From: Blastocystis sp. Blastoise
Lineage: Eukaryota > Sar > Bigyra > Opalinata > Blastocystidae
DNA length: 64,000 nt
Direction: 5' to 3'
Assembly (NCBI GenBank): GCA_039096225.1
Contig: JBBPEB010000006.1
Span: 706,001 to 770,000 of the forward strand
Shown piece after piece: positions 17,101 through 31,921 of this stretch; position 1 is the stretch's first letter; every line of letters starts with the position of its first letter. The notes beneath the pieces were generated by a model. The model saw nothing but the letters and a program-made list of their open reading frames with translations. It did not search any database and had not been told where the DNA came from. The position numbers and the translations under genes were made by a program.

Positions 17101-20100
17101 TAATAATTTCACCTTCCATGTAACCAGTAGTTATTAATAAAGAAATTATATAATGTTGTTTCATAGATATAGAAGGAAACTGTCCTGTTATATATCCAGT
17201 ATATGGATCTAAATATAATGAAGAAGGTAAATCTGGATATATATCTATTACCATATTCATAAATATAGGACATAATTGTATATTTATTTCTGCTCCTTGT
17301 ATATTAATTAATTCACTTAAACAATTCTCTTTAAGTGTTAAATCTAATATATTATTATATAAAGATTTAAAACCTAAATAAAACATAGGAAGAGAAGAAT
17401 TCGTAATATTATATATAGTTGATAATGTTGATAATTCATATATAGAATAATAATGAGGAATATCTACGATAAAATCATTATACTGATGTGGATAGAAAGA
17501 TAATAAAGGTTCCATTTTATTTTCTTCTTCATTATATCCAGATAATAACACGCGTGTATCCATATCGTCCGTTACATAAGGAAGAGACACAATTAAATGA
17601 TGTGGTGATAATTTCCAATTATAAAACTCATAACGACTTATAATATCTTTATAAGATATAGTAGAATCAGGTATATATTTATTATCTTTTGTTCTAGGTA
17701 CATGTCCATTCTTTGTAGGTAATGGCGTATAATTATAAAAATAATAATTTGATCGCTCTTGAAAATGTATATCTGTTGTACTTTCTACTAAGAATGAAAA
17801 AGGAATATTTTGAGAATTATTTTTAGAAATATTTTGAGAAACATTTTCTGGTATAAATTCAATGAAAATATTATATATTTGATGATAAGAAGTAGAGGGA
17901 GGTAAATATGTAAATATATATACATTCTTTTCATCTGTATAATTATTAAATAATAATTGATAAGATTTAGAATATGTTTGATTAAAATTAAAAGTTATTT
18001 CTTTATTTCCATTTATATAAATAGTATAACGACCAAATGAATAAAATTTTATACTAAAAGGATTCGATTGACAATCAAAATAATTATTACAATCACGGGA
18101 ATCTTCAATTATAAATTGATAATATTGATATGGAGAAGAAGAAGAAGGTAAATTAAGAAGAGAACTTGAATTCCAAGAAGGAAATTGTACAGTTGATAAT
18201 GAATTTATAAACATATATTTTATATTATTATGATAATCATTAGAATTAGAATTAGGAAAAGGAGATAAATATCGTGGAAGATAAAAACAATTTTTATTCG
18301 TTATAGTACTTGTAAATTGATGATTTGGTTGAGAAACATGCCAATAAGTAATAGAAGAAATAGTATCAAGAAAATGACCATTATTATTTAATGAACATAA
18401 ATAAGTATATTCTTGTGGGTTATCACAACTAAAGTATATATTTTGTGAATATTTTTTTAAAGATGTATAGAGTATACTTACATTAGATCTTTCTTGTGTA
18501 TATCCTTCTATAATTGAAGCAGTACTATTAATATTATAAAATAATAAATGATTTTTACATGTATATTGATGGAAACAAAGATATGTATAATCTATAGATT
18601 TATCCTTAGCTATAGCTTGTATAACTATATAAAAAGGATTTCTAGAAGTAAAGAATATTTTGAGTGTTCCATCAGTTGTATTTAAAGAAATAGTAGGAGA
18701 AATAGTTGCTGTATTAATAGGAGAAACAGTATTAATAGGAGAAACAATATTATTAATAGGAGAAGAAATAGATTCTATTCTATAAGAATAAGATATATAC
18801 TTATTAAGTGGAATGATAGGTGCTAACCACATTCCTGTGAATATTTCATTAATAAAAGGAGGATATGAAAAGGAGAAGGAGGGAATTTTTTCATGATTAT
18901 TTATATATTTAAAGAATATTTCAGAAATACCTTGTTCTTTATAATTATTCTTGTCAAAATAAATTGTTAAAGAATAAGTAGAATAACCACGATTATTTAG
19001 TGATAAATGTTGACAATATAGATTGTTAAGAATATTATTATTATTTTGGATATTGACATGAAGAAGTGATATATACATATCTTCTTTCAAATCATAACCA
19101 AATAATTCATAATGATTTGGAAGTAATAAAGAAGAATCATTTGAATTAGCTATACATATATCAGTAAACCATATATAATGATGAGGAATAGAAAAATGAA
19201 TTGATATAGAAGAATCTAAATAGAGATTTTCAAATGAAATATAAGTAGATAAATTATTATCAAATAATAGAGATGTATTATAATATAATAATCGAGATGT
19301 TCTAGGAGAAGAAGAAAGAGTTGATGATGTATAAAAAAGTGATTTTATTTGTTTTTCATATTCAGTATAATTGTCATATATAAATTCAATTTGTTGTTGA
19401 ATATATGTATTTTTATTTGTATTCTTGGCAACTATCATAATACTTTCTATTTTTCTATTTTTTATTTTAAATACAGGAATATCAAAAACTATAGAATTTT
19501 CATTATTTTCAATAAGTTTTGGAGTAATAAATATATGATTAATGAGAAGTGATTCTATATTTATATTAGATATAGTAATACGAATCATAGTTACATTGTT
19601 ATTTAGTGTAATGCATGTTTCATTATATATAAAGATAGAATAAAGAGAATCATAAGGAAGAGAACTATATTGACTACAATTTTCAAATATATATCCAGGT
19701 AGATAATAATAATTATTATTAATTTGTAGATTATCTATTGATGAGGTACTATAAGAAGAAGAAGATAAAGGACAATGAATATAATTAAGTTGATTTTCAT
19801 ATAGATATAATCTTCTTCTTAAAGGATTGGCAGTTATATTATTATGTATAGAAGAAGGAGAAGAAGGAGAAGGAGAAGAAGAAGATGATGATGATGAATT
19901 ATATAATGAGAAATAAACTGTTTTTGGAATAGAAGCATTCTTATTGACTAAATCTATATATAGTTTGTATTAATGTATATATTGATTATAATTGAAATTT
20001 ATAAAGTTAAAAAAATATAAAAAATAAAAGCTAAAAACTAGCAAAATAAAAATAAATAATAAGTTAAGAAATATAAAAAATAATTGAAATACTATCATAA

Positions 20101-20558
20101 TAAACGAAATAAATAAGTTACTACATATATATATATATACTAAAAATCAGTTTAATTTGTTGAATAGGTGTAATAGATAAAGGAATAGATTGATAAACAA
20201 TTGTATTATTAATATTTTGAATGACATAGTGATTTATATATATCCAATTCTCTTTATTAATAGATATATATAAAGAATAATCACAAAAAGATAGAGGTTC
20301 ATTCAAAACAGAAGAGAAAAATGATAATATTATACTACTGGGTATGAAATAACTATATATATATATATATATGAATAAGATCTAATGATTTAGTGATATA
20401 GAGTAATATATATATTAAATATATCTATTTACTTATGTTTATATGTATAGATATATTCATGAAGTTCTGTTTCTTTATGAGAAATTGAAGTAAATGTATA
20501 AGGACATAATAATATAGGAATATCTATAGATATAAATATAAATATAAATATAAATATA

Positions 20559-20624
<66 letters not shown>

Positions 20625-21964
20625 AGAAAGAGATAAAGAAATAATATATAATACATATATATATAAATATTAATAGAAAAACATAATAATATAATAAAAA
20701 CTAGATACCATAAATTTGTTTTTTATTTCCAACAAGTATTATTTGGTATATATCAGATAGAAATTGTCTATTTAAGTCATTTTCAGAACTCTGAATTTCT
20801 ATGGACATAATAAAAGATCTAGTTTTTTGAGTATTATTATTAGTACTATTTAGAAGAGATTGAATAGGAAACTGCACACTATATATACAGAAAGGTAATT
20901 AATAAAAATATTTATGTATAATAATGTTGAAATATACCTATAATCTTCTTGATAAGTATTACTATATATATATATGATAAAATTAACAAAATAATAAAAT
21001 TATTATATATACCTTTTTGAATATGTTTCTAAATATAAAATAGAATTTATATATATTTTTGATGCTAATGAAGTTTTACATATAAAAGAAAACGAATCGA
21101 AAGATGATGAAGAAAATATAAATTGTTTTTGTAAATATAGAATTGTAGAGGAAATAGAAATAGTATTTAATTGTGTTTCATTCCAATAGTTATTGCTGTA
21201 TTGCTTATTATATGGATATGTAGAATATTTCCAAAGAGCTGTTGAGGGTAATAAATTGATTGAATCCAAATTTACTATAATAAAAAAATAGTAATAAGTA
21301 TAATAGTTATTCGAATAAATTAATATAAATAATATAAAAAAATATATAAATAAATAAAATAATATTAAAAAAAATAAAAATAATATAAATAAAATAAAAC
21401 AATATAAAAAAATAAAATAATATAAATAAAAATAATATAAATAAAATAAAACAATATAAATAACAATTTACAATTAAAATAGAGAATTGTTTTTGGTTGT
21501 ATTATATTTGATAGTTCAAGTGTTTTTGAGTATAAAGTTATACCAGAATAAACAAGAGAAATATTAAATTGTGGATTCATAAAATATAATATAACAGATC
21601 TATAAATAAAAAGTATAATAAATATTGAGATTATAATATTGAATTTATAAAAACATTATTAAACATACTTTGTATCAATTTCAATTTTATAGTTTTTTTG
21701 AAATTCTAGACAAGAAGTATAAAAGGGATTTGAAGCTGTTAAATAATTATCCTTCGTGAGCGATATTTTCTGCTCCTTGTCTCCTTGTTCATATATTCCC
21801 CATAAGTCATTTTTCTGGAAAAATGGATTATTTACATGAACTCGTATCTCATTTTGATTGGAAGGACAGGCTGAAAAGACTATATAAGAAAAAATATGAG
21901 TTGTAAAGATAATAAAATTCAACCTACCTCCTACGAGAAGTAGTAGAACGAATAAAAAACGCAT
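14132..21964 (-). CDS. Very large secreted He_PIG / discoidin-like protein, 11 exons
   Basis: Minus-strand exons: 21964-21928, 21879-21669, 21599-21472, 21274-21013, 20961-20938, 20878-20709, 20523-20433, 20352-20141, 19953-15412, 15214-15036, 14878-14132; about 2,200 residues. It opens with a signal peptide (MRFLFVLLLLVG). Most of the protein is beta-rich, N- and S-rich, with many glycosylation sequons. Putative-Ig (He_PIG) modules are recognisable at YSITPKLPEGVILNKYSGII and, weaker, PDLPSSLYLDPYTGYITGQF. WEIYGIYNNTQVLLDR and NHYELFGYDL look like the edge of an F5/8-type (discoidin-like) domain. A Cys-rich module with EWPKTLVNSIAYLSCG lies near residue 1880, then about 300 residues related in layout to the end of its paralogue. 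No C-terminal membrane segment is evident. Exon 9 is 4.54 kb without an intron. Probably an adhesin or secreted surface protein (inference). Confidence 0.75.
20566..20620 (+). repeat. (AT)n microsatellite in an intron
   Basis: Pure AT dinucleotide tract inside the intron between exons 6 and 7 of the large He_PIG gene. Confidence 0.85.
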
Positions 21965-22272
21965 ATTTGATGAATTAAGATTAAACTAAACTAAAAAAAA
22001 TATCATTAAAAACGGAATGAACGAATAGATTATTAACAACATAGGCGTATGAAAAAAAGAAATATACATATTTTGAACAACTTGGACAATGAAGAGAATG
22101 TTAATTCTTCTAATAAAATATATTCAATAGATTTTTATAAGATTTCTAGGATAACTGATTGCAGTTAAATGATATAAAGTCTTAGATAAATAGAGTATCG
22201 GTCACAATACGTTTAAATACTTTTAGAAAAATTTCATATACAGAAAACGAGGCGAAGACATTATTTTGTAAC

Positions 22273-22280
22273 TGACGTCA
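22273..22280. promoter_or_regulatory. TGACGTCA palindrome, copy 1
   Basis: Perfect 8-bp cAMP-response-element-type palindrome about 310 bp upstream of the minus-strand He_PIG start. The word is half G+C in a strongly AT-rich region. Binding by a bZIP factor is inference. Confidence 0.35.
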
Positions 22281-22417
22281 GTGTCTGTATTATCATCATT
22301 TCTAACAATAAGAGAATACTTTACGTTGCTAAGCTTATGTTAGATAATCTGAGATGCTATACCAAAAATATATGCTGTTCTGAAGTGATAAAAGCAGATG
22401 TAATTCACTTTATGTGA

Positions 22418-22425
22418 TGACGTCA
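22418..22425. promoter_or_regulatory. TGACGTCA palindrome, copy 2
   Basis: Second perfect copy, 145 bp from the first. Two identical 8-bp words so close are not expected in DNA of this composition. Confidence 0.35.
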
Positions 22426-24123
22426 ATAGGTAAAATAAAAATAAAGTTTTGAAAATTATAATGAAAGCTAGTATATTCTAACTAGCAATATTTGTATGAA
22501 TATAATAAAAAATACTTAAAGCATACAATCATAAGAGTATTTATTCAATATTAATAGTAGTCTGGTCATAGTTGACATATGGTGTTGCTTCATAGAAAAG
22601 ATAGAAATTGTTGCTAGAAGAACAATGATGTTATGTTCAATAAAATTTGTAAATGAAATAAAGTGTATGTAGCTGTGTTAGTTACATGATACATTTTGCT
22701 TTGTAGAAATCATGTCAAAAGTCGAATATAGAAATGTAAAATGTACATTTTATGAGAACGATGTGTATTTTTCGTGATAGTTTCTATTGTTAAACTCTAG
22801 CATTGATTCATGATTTTGATTGTTATGAATAAAGTAATTCTATGATGGTTTCATAGATAATAAAAGAAATATTTTCTAGATCTTTATTATTTTTCTTGTT
22901 CAATTAATAAAAAACAACCGTTTATTGCTTTCAGAAGTATAAATATGGTGTTAGATAAATACAGAATTGTTCATATTCAATCTTTGTATAAGTAATACAC
23001 ATGTTTTATATTAGAAAAAAAAATATTTTTTATTATTATTGTTTAAAAAATGTAAGCCTGAGCTCTTTTAAGATTAGCAATGTATATAGAAGATACATAA
23101 TTTGATGTTTGTTATGAATGCTTGTTTATCCTTTTTATATATTATAATATAGTTAAAAAGAGATAGATATAACAATATATATAAAATTACTAAATAATTA
23201 TCATATAGATTTTTATATATATTATATTTTCCTAGTTATATGAATAAATACATTATATATACATATATATAATTAAAAGATGAAGAGAATGTCTTTTTTA
23301 AAATGTGATTATTCGTAGAAATTGTTAGCGATATTACTAAGTAAACTATTCAACAATAAAATTCATATATATATATAAACACATACCTGACTGTATATTC
23401 TTTCTATAGAAACATAATAAAAATAATAAATTATATACATAAACACATTACTTTTCATCAAATACATGATATAATCATTTTCATAAAAATTGAATGTTAC
23501 AATTATATATATAATTACAAATATATGCTTAAAAAAATATTTTGAATTAATAGACCAAATCGTGACAAAAGCCAATGAAGAGTATCAGAAAATAACTTCT
23601 CTAATCTTAATATATTTATTAGAATCATAATATACAATTTTAACAATTCTATCTTGCAATTCTATAACAATGAAAATACAACACTCATTTACTTTTTTGT
23701 ATAAAAATAATTATATCAATCGTTAGAGAACGCTATTTAAGTATGAAGGACGACACATATATCGTTTACGATGCTAACTATTAATTCATTCACATCAATT
23801 ATATCAGTTTGTAATCTAGAGACCAGTTTTTATGTATCTTAAATACATATAGCACTTGATATTCAACATAGAATCCTATACTCCGAACTATATGTTCATA
23901 ATAAAGAAAAATAATTTGTTTTTCCTAAAAAAATATTATTTTTTTTTTGACGAGACATAATTAAAATAATCACGGTTTTTTTAGTGTACTATTTCTATGA
24001 ATAACATGGAATTAGGATTATAGGCTCAGAATCATTAAGAAAAAAATCAGTCAATAAATCCAAAGTCCCTTCTACTTTTTGAAATGCCACTTTTTAAAAA
24101 ATTATTCTTTTTATTTGATCGAA

Positions 24124-27100
24124 ATGAAGTTGACTATTTTAATTTTGCTACTAGGTATTTATTTTGAGATTGTTCTTTATGGTTAACACTTCACATTAGC
24201 ATTCTTTGGTCAATCAAATAGTTTTTCTTGCCCTAAAACAGAATTTAACTTAGTAAAAGATATGGCTATGTCAGGAATGAGATGTACAAGCAGTTCACTT
24301 ACTGTTAATCCTGAATTACCTGATGGCCTTTATTTTGAGAGTGGCAAACTCTATGGTACACCTGTACGAGGTCAGCAGCGAACTGAATATTATTTATCTG
24401 ATTCTATTTCATATGTTAAAATTTTTATAGGAAGTATATAGTTTTATTTAAACGAAATTTCTCTAAATATTATAAATATTTAGTTTATGATACACCAACA
24501 GAAATATCTTATGGATTTGATAGTCAAAAGATTATCGTTAATGTACCTATGGATTCTTTACCTATGCGATCCAATACTATATATAATCAAGTCACTGTTT
24601 CTCCTTCTTTACCTACAGGTATTTCTATTAATAATATTACTGGATTAATTTATGGTACACCTACTCAAACTTCTTCTACTACTCAATATCAAATTACGGC
24701 TAAAAATCCTTTTGGAACCATCTCTACAACTATTAATATTAGTTTTATTCGTATATAAATATTTTTTTTTATAGTTGTTTTATTATTATTTTATTATTAT
24801 TATGTTATTCTATTAATATAATTTTTATATAGAATCTTCTGAATTATCTACAAATGGTTTTAGTGGCTGTTATTATGCACGTACTTTAGGTTGTTCTATT
24901 CATTCTATGGAATGGTTTACTTCTAATGAAGCAGATATATGTCAATTAGAAACTAAATTTGAATTTAGTGATCAATATCGTCCTGATGATGATACTCACA
25001 GTTGGTCTGGACTAGATGAAAGGTAATATTTATTCTTATATTTATTATATTTATTATATTTATTATATTTATTATATTTATTATATTTATTATATTTATT
25101 ATTTTAAAAATTTTATTATTATAATAAAAAAAAATTTCTATTAATTATATTATATATAATATAATTAATTAATATATATAGATTTTTAGATTATTTCACA
25201 GCTATATTTACTGGTTATATACGTATATTTACAGATGCTGTATATACATTTAGTATTGTTTCTGATGATGGTTCTATATTATATATTGATAATACTATTG
25301 TTGTTAATAATGATGGATGTAGTCGTAATGGACCTCTTTCTAAATCTAATACTGCTTCTCTTACTGCAGGTATATTATTATTCTAATTATATTATTATTA
25401 TTATTATTATTATCTCTATTATTATTATATAACAAATTATATATTTATATAGGTATACATTTAGTACATGTTCTGTATATGCAACATGGTGGTACTGCTC
25501 CTCAACTCTCTATTAAATTCGAATCAACTCCTGCCTCTATTGCTGAAACTATTATCGATAGTAATATTATGGTTTATGGTATATAAATGATCATAATCAT
25601 ATAATAGTAATAATCATTATATATAGCTGGTCGTGGTCCATCTTTCTTAGCTTATAAGGATATTATGGCTTCAACGAATAGTAGAATCCCTAATCGTTAT
25701 CCTACTATCGGTAGTGGTATAGTTACATCTTATACGATTACTCCTACTCTTCCTAATGGTCTTACTATTGATCTCACTACTGGAGTTATAGCTGGTATAC
25801 CTACTGTATGTTAATAAATATATTATTATATTTTATTATTATTATTATATTATTATATATTATTATTATATTATTATATAGGTATCAAGTGCCTCTACTT
25901 CTTATACTGTTACTGCTACTGGCCCTATGGGAACTGCTTCTACTAAATTTAATATTTATATTAATAGTATATTATAAATACTAATAATCATATAACTCAA
26001 TATATATATAGCTGAATTACTTCCTGGTTTAACTGGTAGTTATTACACTTTATCTACTTCAGATATTTGTTCTCTTCAATATATTTCTCTTGGTTTACGT
26101 ACAAAACAAGTTGAACGTATTGATTTTATGATTAATTGGGAAGAATCTGAGTATTTATATATCATCATTATATATATTATCATTATGTTTATATATATTT
26201 ATAGAGATTATATTTGGCCTGGTTTACCTATAAAGTTTAGATCTAATTTCTTTACTGAATTTAATGGTTATTTATATATACCAACTACTGGTACTTATAC
26301 TCTTGCTATTAATGTATATATATTATATTTTATTTTATTATATTATTATTATTATTATATATATAGAGCATGGATGGTGCACGTGTTTATATCGATGACA
26401 CACTTGCTATTCGCCAATGGGGTTGCATGACTGCTATGAATACAACAACCTATGAACGAGTCTTTGATACCATCGGTATATATATTTTATATATTCAATT
26501 AAAAATGAAACTAAAAAATGTATATATATTATTTTTTTTATAATAGTGACGAGCATACTAAACATAATAATAAATAACTATTTTATAGGTTATCATACTC
26601 TTTTTATTGAATATTTCGCTCATACAACTCATTTCGGATTACAATTCCAATGGAAAACTCCTACAACAACTACTTTTGAAGCTATTCCTGCTTCTTCTCT
26701 TTATCATCTTCCTTCTGCTCAATTCACATATACATCTCCTGTTGCTCATTATTATAAAGGAGTTACTATTCCTGAAAATGGACCTGTTCTCTTTGGTTTA
26801 AGTTCTTTAAGTCCTTATACTATTACTCCTACTCTTCCTTCTGGGCTTTCTTTTAATACTACTACTGGTGCTATTACGGGTATACCTACTGAAGAAATTG
26901 ATCTCAGAGATTATTATATTACTAGTACTACACAATCTACTCAATCTACTATGATCACTATTCAAATCACTTGTATTTATATCTATGTTTTATCTATTTA
27001 TGCTACATATATATATTTATATTAATCAAATGTTATTATGAAGATAAGTATAATCTTTGATCTTCATATATAGCCTTTTTATTATTATTATTTACTATAA

Positions 27101-30100
27101 ACATTAATGGATTACTATATATAATATTTTTTTTATTATTATTCTTTTAAATATTGTATGTCTTCTGTTTTTCTATATATTATTAGAATAACTATATATT
27201 ATATTCTCAATAGATATTGCTCCTCCAACGGATCTTATCATTCGTAACGGCTCTGAAGGTGAACCAATCAAATCTATTGTTTTATCGATGACAGATACTA
27301 TTGCTTGGACAATCTCTTATAATAATAAAGTTTCTTCTTTAACTCTTTCTCCTTCTCTTCCTTCTGGTATCACTTTTGATTATCGTTATAAGCGTATTTC
27401 TGGAACGCCTAAAGAAATAATTCAACCTACTTTGTATATATATATATATATAATCTAAAATAATTGTTTTTTTTTTTAATGTTTTTTTATACTATTTTTA
27501 TTAAATAAAAATATGATTTGAAATTGATATTTCATCATAATTAATTTATGTATAAAATCTATATATAAATAGATTCTTATATATATATTCTATAGATATA
27601 CATTAACTGCTTCTAATGATGGCGGTTCTACTATTTATCAATTTACTTTATCTGTGACAGTATGTCAGTATGGTAATACATTCTTTATCACTGCATATGG
27701 TTTCTTATCTATTACTCTTAAAATAGGGTATATATATAATATTCTATTACTCTTAATATAAATGATAAAGAAAAATAATATTTTTAAATATTTTATTACA
27801 TTTTTTTTTTTGTAAATAATAATATATAAATATATATAGTGATGAAATAAAAGAACAAAACAATAATATAGAAGGAGGTAAGCCATGGATATTATGTATT
27901 CCCATGGAAATATATGATGTTGTTGCTATTTGCACAACAAGGTATATATATGTTATATATATACCTTTTTATAAATCATAAATATATATATACTATTTTT
28001 TGTTTTATTAATTATAAACTTACATATATATGTTTTTGTTTTATTAATTATAAACTTATATATATATATATTTTTTTTTTGTTTTATTAACTATAAACTT
28101 ATATATATATTCTTTTATTTTTTTTATCATAAACTTATATATATATATATTCTTTTATTTTATTAATCATAAACTTATGTATATAGTAAAGATTGTTCTT
28201 ATACTATTAAACGAAATGACGGTTATATTTATATTCAAGAATCTGTATATGCATATCAAAACTCAACGAGAACATTTCAAACTAGTATATAATTATTAAT
28301 AAATATTAGTTTTTATTTATAATCCATATATATATATATATCTAAATCTATATAACCTTAATATTATAATATATTTATATTATTCAAATAATTCTATCTA
28401 GAATTTAATACAAAGCCAGAGATCTCTTTAAGTTCTACTGTTATTCCTGCAACTTCTGGATTTGTATTTAATAAAGTTTTTATTACTATTGATATACCTC
28501 ATACTCCTTTAATATTTACTCCTGAACTTCCTGTTACTGTATCTTATGATAGTTATACAGGTGTTCTTTCTGGTCAGATTAAAAAGATTGGTACATATAC
28601 TTATACTCTATCTTGTAATAATACTTATGGTGTTGAAACAAAGAATATTACTTTTAATGTAGATATATGTAATAATGATAGATATTCTGTTTCTTTTACA
28701 CGTGATTCTGGTACTATTGGTGATTTCTATACAGTTACAAATGAGGATACACTTATATATTCAGAAATATGGACACCAGCTATTATTAATAAGAAGTATC
28801 TTCATACAGTTTGTATAGGAGAAGGTACTTATACAGTTAAAATAGGAACTACAAATATTCAAGGTGGTTGGGATATATATAGTCAATTAAAAGTAGTAAA
28901 AGGTGATAATGAAATCTTAGGATCTTTTATGTTAGCTTCTAATGAAAAAGAAATAACAAAATATTTTACTTTAAAATATTCTTTAAGTGCTAATAGTACA
29001 TTCTATTATTCTAATATGGGTTCTATACCAAATCAAAATTGGTATAAATATGAATATATTCCTGATCATTCTTGGCAAACAGGAAAAACAGGTAATTGGG
29101 GTATATTTAAACAAAATGGAGTTGCTTTCTTTAGATCTGAATTTAATGTTGATGATATTAAGAAATATCCTATTTTCCATTATAATATTCTTGTTCGTGA
29201 TGGTTATATATTATATATAAATGGTATAGAAGTAATGAGAAAAAATATTGATGTTGGTGCTAGTTCTCTGTCATATGCTTCTAGATCTTATGGTAATATT
29301 ATCTATAGAAAGTATTTTTATTTTTTAATATTTTTATTTTTAATATTTTTATTTTTAATATTTTTATTTATATTTATTTTTATATTTATTTATTATTCAT
29401 TATTTATTTATTTTTATAATTTTTTTTATATTGTCATTTATTTTTATATTTATGTTTTTATTTTCATTTATAGTTTTTTATATATTTTTTAAATATATAT
29501 AATATTCTATATAGAGCTTCTATTTCTTCGTCTTTCCTTCGTAATGGTATTAATAAAGTAGCTGTATCTATTCATAAAAATGAAGAAATGAATTCAACTA
29601 TTTATTTTGATTTTGCTATACAAATATTAGAAGGTACATGTATACTTCGTTCTATGTATGGTGTTGCTAAAGATAGTAAACATTATGAAAATGTATATAA
29701 TTCTATTTTATTTAAATATTTTTTGTATTTATTATTTATTATTCAATAATTAATAATGATAATAATGATAATTATAAATAATCATATATATAGTTTTTGC
29801 ATCCTCCTTCAATGGCCTTTAGTGGTAGTGAAAGTTCTTATTGGTTAGAAAAGATTTTACCTGGTTTTATTGAATATTCTTGGAAAAATGATCAATCTGA
29901 ATATATAAATAAAATCTCTTTAATTTCAACGGATACTTATAGACATGGTCATCCTCGTAAATTTATTATTTCTGGTAGTGAAGATGGTGAAATATATGAT
30001 GATTTATTAAGTGTAAATGATGATAGTTTATTTAGTTATTCTTATCAGAATGTAGATTTATGGATTACAAAACATAAAGTGTCTTATAATACGATAAGAA

Positions 30101-30590
30101 TGACTATTGATGGTATATAATTATTATTATTTATATATTATTATATTATTTAATGTTTATTATCTTGTTTTTATTTATAATATATTATTTGTTATGACCA
30201 TGAAGATTATCTTTATTGTAATTATAATTACATATATATATATATATAATTACATATATATAGAAAGTAATGATGATTCTGATTATGTTCAAATAAGTGG
30301 TATTGGTTTATATTCATGTACTGTAAATTATTGTAAATCAGATTCTACATGGCCTTCTACTTCTCCTAATGAATATGCTACTATTCGTTGTCCTTCTGGA
30401 TATATTGGTACATACAGAAGATTCTGTAGAGAAAATGGATATGACGCACCTATCTGGGATGAACCACTCATTTCTGAATGCTGTATATATAAATAATATA
30501 TAATAAATAATATATATAAATAATATATAATAAATATAATAATAAATATAATAATAAATATAATAATAAATATAATAATAAATATAATAA

Positions 30591-30628
<38 letters not shown>

Positions 30629-30802
30629 TCCCTTAATACCTCCCAAAGGCATTATATACATCGATTTTTCATTATCATCTAATAATGCTTCTATTTCTGA
30701 TTATAATCGTGTAATAAAACCGCGGTTAATTACTGTTTTTATTCAAAGTTTAAGTTTATCAACAGAACAAATTGTTTTCTTTGAAGATTCCGATTGTTCT
30801 AT

Positions 30803-30834
<32 letters not shown>

Positions 30835-31412
30835 TTTTTTGCTTTTCTATTTATTTTATATTCTATATTGGTATTAAACATTGTTATATATTTTATTATA
30901 ATATTAATAATATATATAAATTACTCATTTATTTTCACAATCATACATTATTTATTAATATATATATATAGACAATAGATAGAATGTGTAGTAATATACG
31001 TATTACTACTCCTTCTAGTCAATCCAATTATACATATAATCATTTATTAGATATACAATATAATATTACTTCTCTTGTATATAAAGATGTAGGACCTTAT
31101 TTTCCCATGGGAATTACTTTTACTATTGAAAATACACCTATATTAAGAGTATATTCGGACTCTACTCTTCTTATTGTGATTCTATCTGTTTCTATAACCT
31201 TAAGTATACTTATTATTATTGGTATCTTTATATCCATTCGTCTTTATTCACAAAGACATACACATTTTATTAATAAACAAAGAAGAAAATCTAGTTTTTC
31301 TTTATTAATTGCAAAGGACTCATCTATAAATAATATAGATAAAGATTCAAGAAAAAGAAGAGATAATACAATAAAAAGAGAACAAAAGAAAGAAATGAGA
31401 AATCTTATTTAG
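24124..31412 (+). CDS. Type I surface protein with He_PIG and PA14 domains, 22 exons
   Basis: Exons: 24124-24154, 24200-24433, 24484-24750, 24833-25022, 25182-25369, 25453-25578, 25627-25805, 25882-25966, 26012-26150, 26205-26313, 26367-26475, 26589-26972, 27214-27433, 27596-27727, 27840-27941, 28187-28284, 28402-29311, 29515-29692, 29794-30112, 30264-30482, 30628-30806, 30972-31412; 1,612 residues. Signal peptide MKLTILILLLG. He_PIG modules include PSLPTGISINNITGLIYGTP, PTLPNGLTIDLTTGVIAGIP, PTLPSGLSFNTTTGAITGIP and PSLPSGITFDYRYKRISGTP. Two PA14-like modules alternate with them (FSIVSDDGSILYIDN; GTYTLAIN...MDGARVYIDDTLA). A discoidin-like part (PRKFIISGSEDGEIYDD), a Cys-rich module (CKSDSTWPSTSPNEYATIRC) and a SEA-like region precede the membrane segment LLIVILSVSITLSILIIIGI. 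The cytoplasmic tail of about 70 residues is very basic. PA14 commonly binds glycans, so an adhesin role is likely (inference). Confidence 0.82.
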
Positions 31413-31705
31413 ATAACTTGCTTTTTTATCAAATAATTTCTCAATTATATTCTCTATATTAATATATATTTCATTTTTCATTTATTCATTATACAAGTTT
31501 TCATAACATTTTAATTCTACTAGATATAAGCAGTATATTCATCTGTTTGACTTAATTTTCTCATCCTCAAATATAGTCTATCATATATATATATATGGAG
31601 ATATTTCTGGTTTTTTTGTATTATATATCATTATGTTTTGAAAGTCTTCTGTTTCTATAACCATTTTCATTTGTTTCATTATAAATAATAATATTCTTTT
31701 CTTAG

Positions 31706-31791
<86 letters not shown>

Positions 31792-31921
31792 CTATTTATT
31801 TGTTGTGTTATAAACTATAATCAAATTTCTTTTTATTATTTCATAAAGGTATTTGCTTAGAACAGTTATAATAGAAACAATTCTAGTTTACTTTCATCAT
31901 TATAGATTTATATAGCACTTT
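31413..31921. other. Intergenic stretch with (AT)n tract
   Basis: 3' flank of the He_PIG/PA14 gene. It holds an uninterrupted (AT)n run of about 79 bp at 31710-31788. No gene seen. Confidence 0.6.
31710..31788 (+). repeat. (AT)n microsatellite, intergenic
   Basis: Pure AT dinucleotide repeat, the longest intergenic one in the window. Confidence 0.9.

Larger units (their letters stand above)
21965..24123. promoter_or_regulatory. Shared divergent promoter region of the He_PIG pair
   Basis: About 2.2 kb separates the two start codons of the head-to-head He_PIG genes. It has less simple repeat than the surrounding introns. No coding frame or RNA gene is convincing. Two perfect TGACGTCA palindromes (22273-22280 and 22418-22425) lie on the side of the minus-strand gene. 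Confidence 0.45.
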
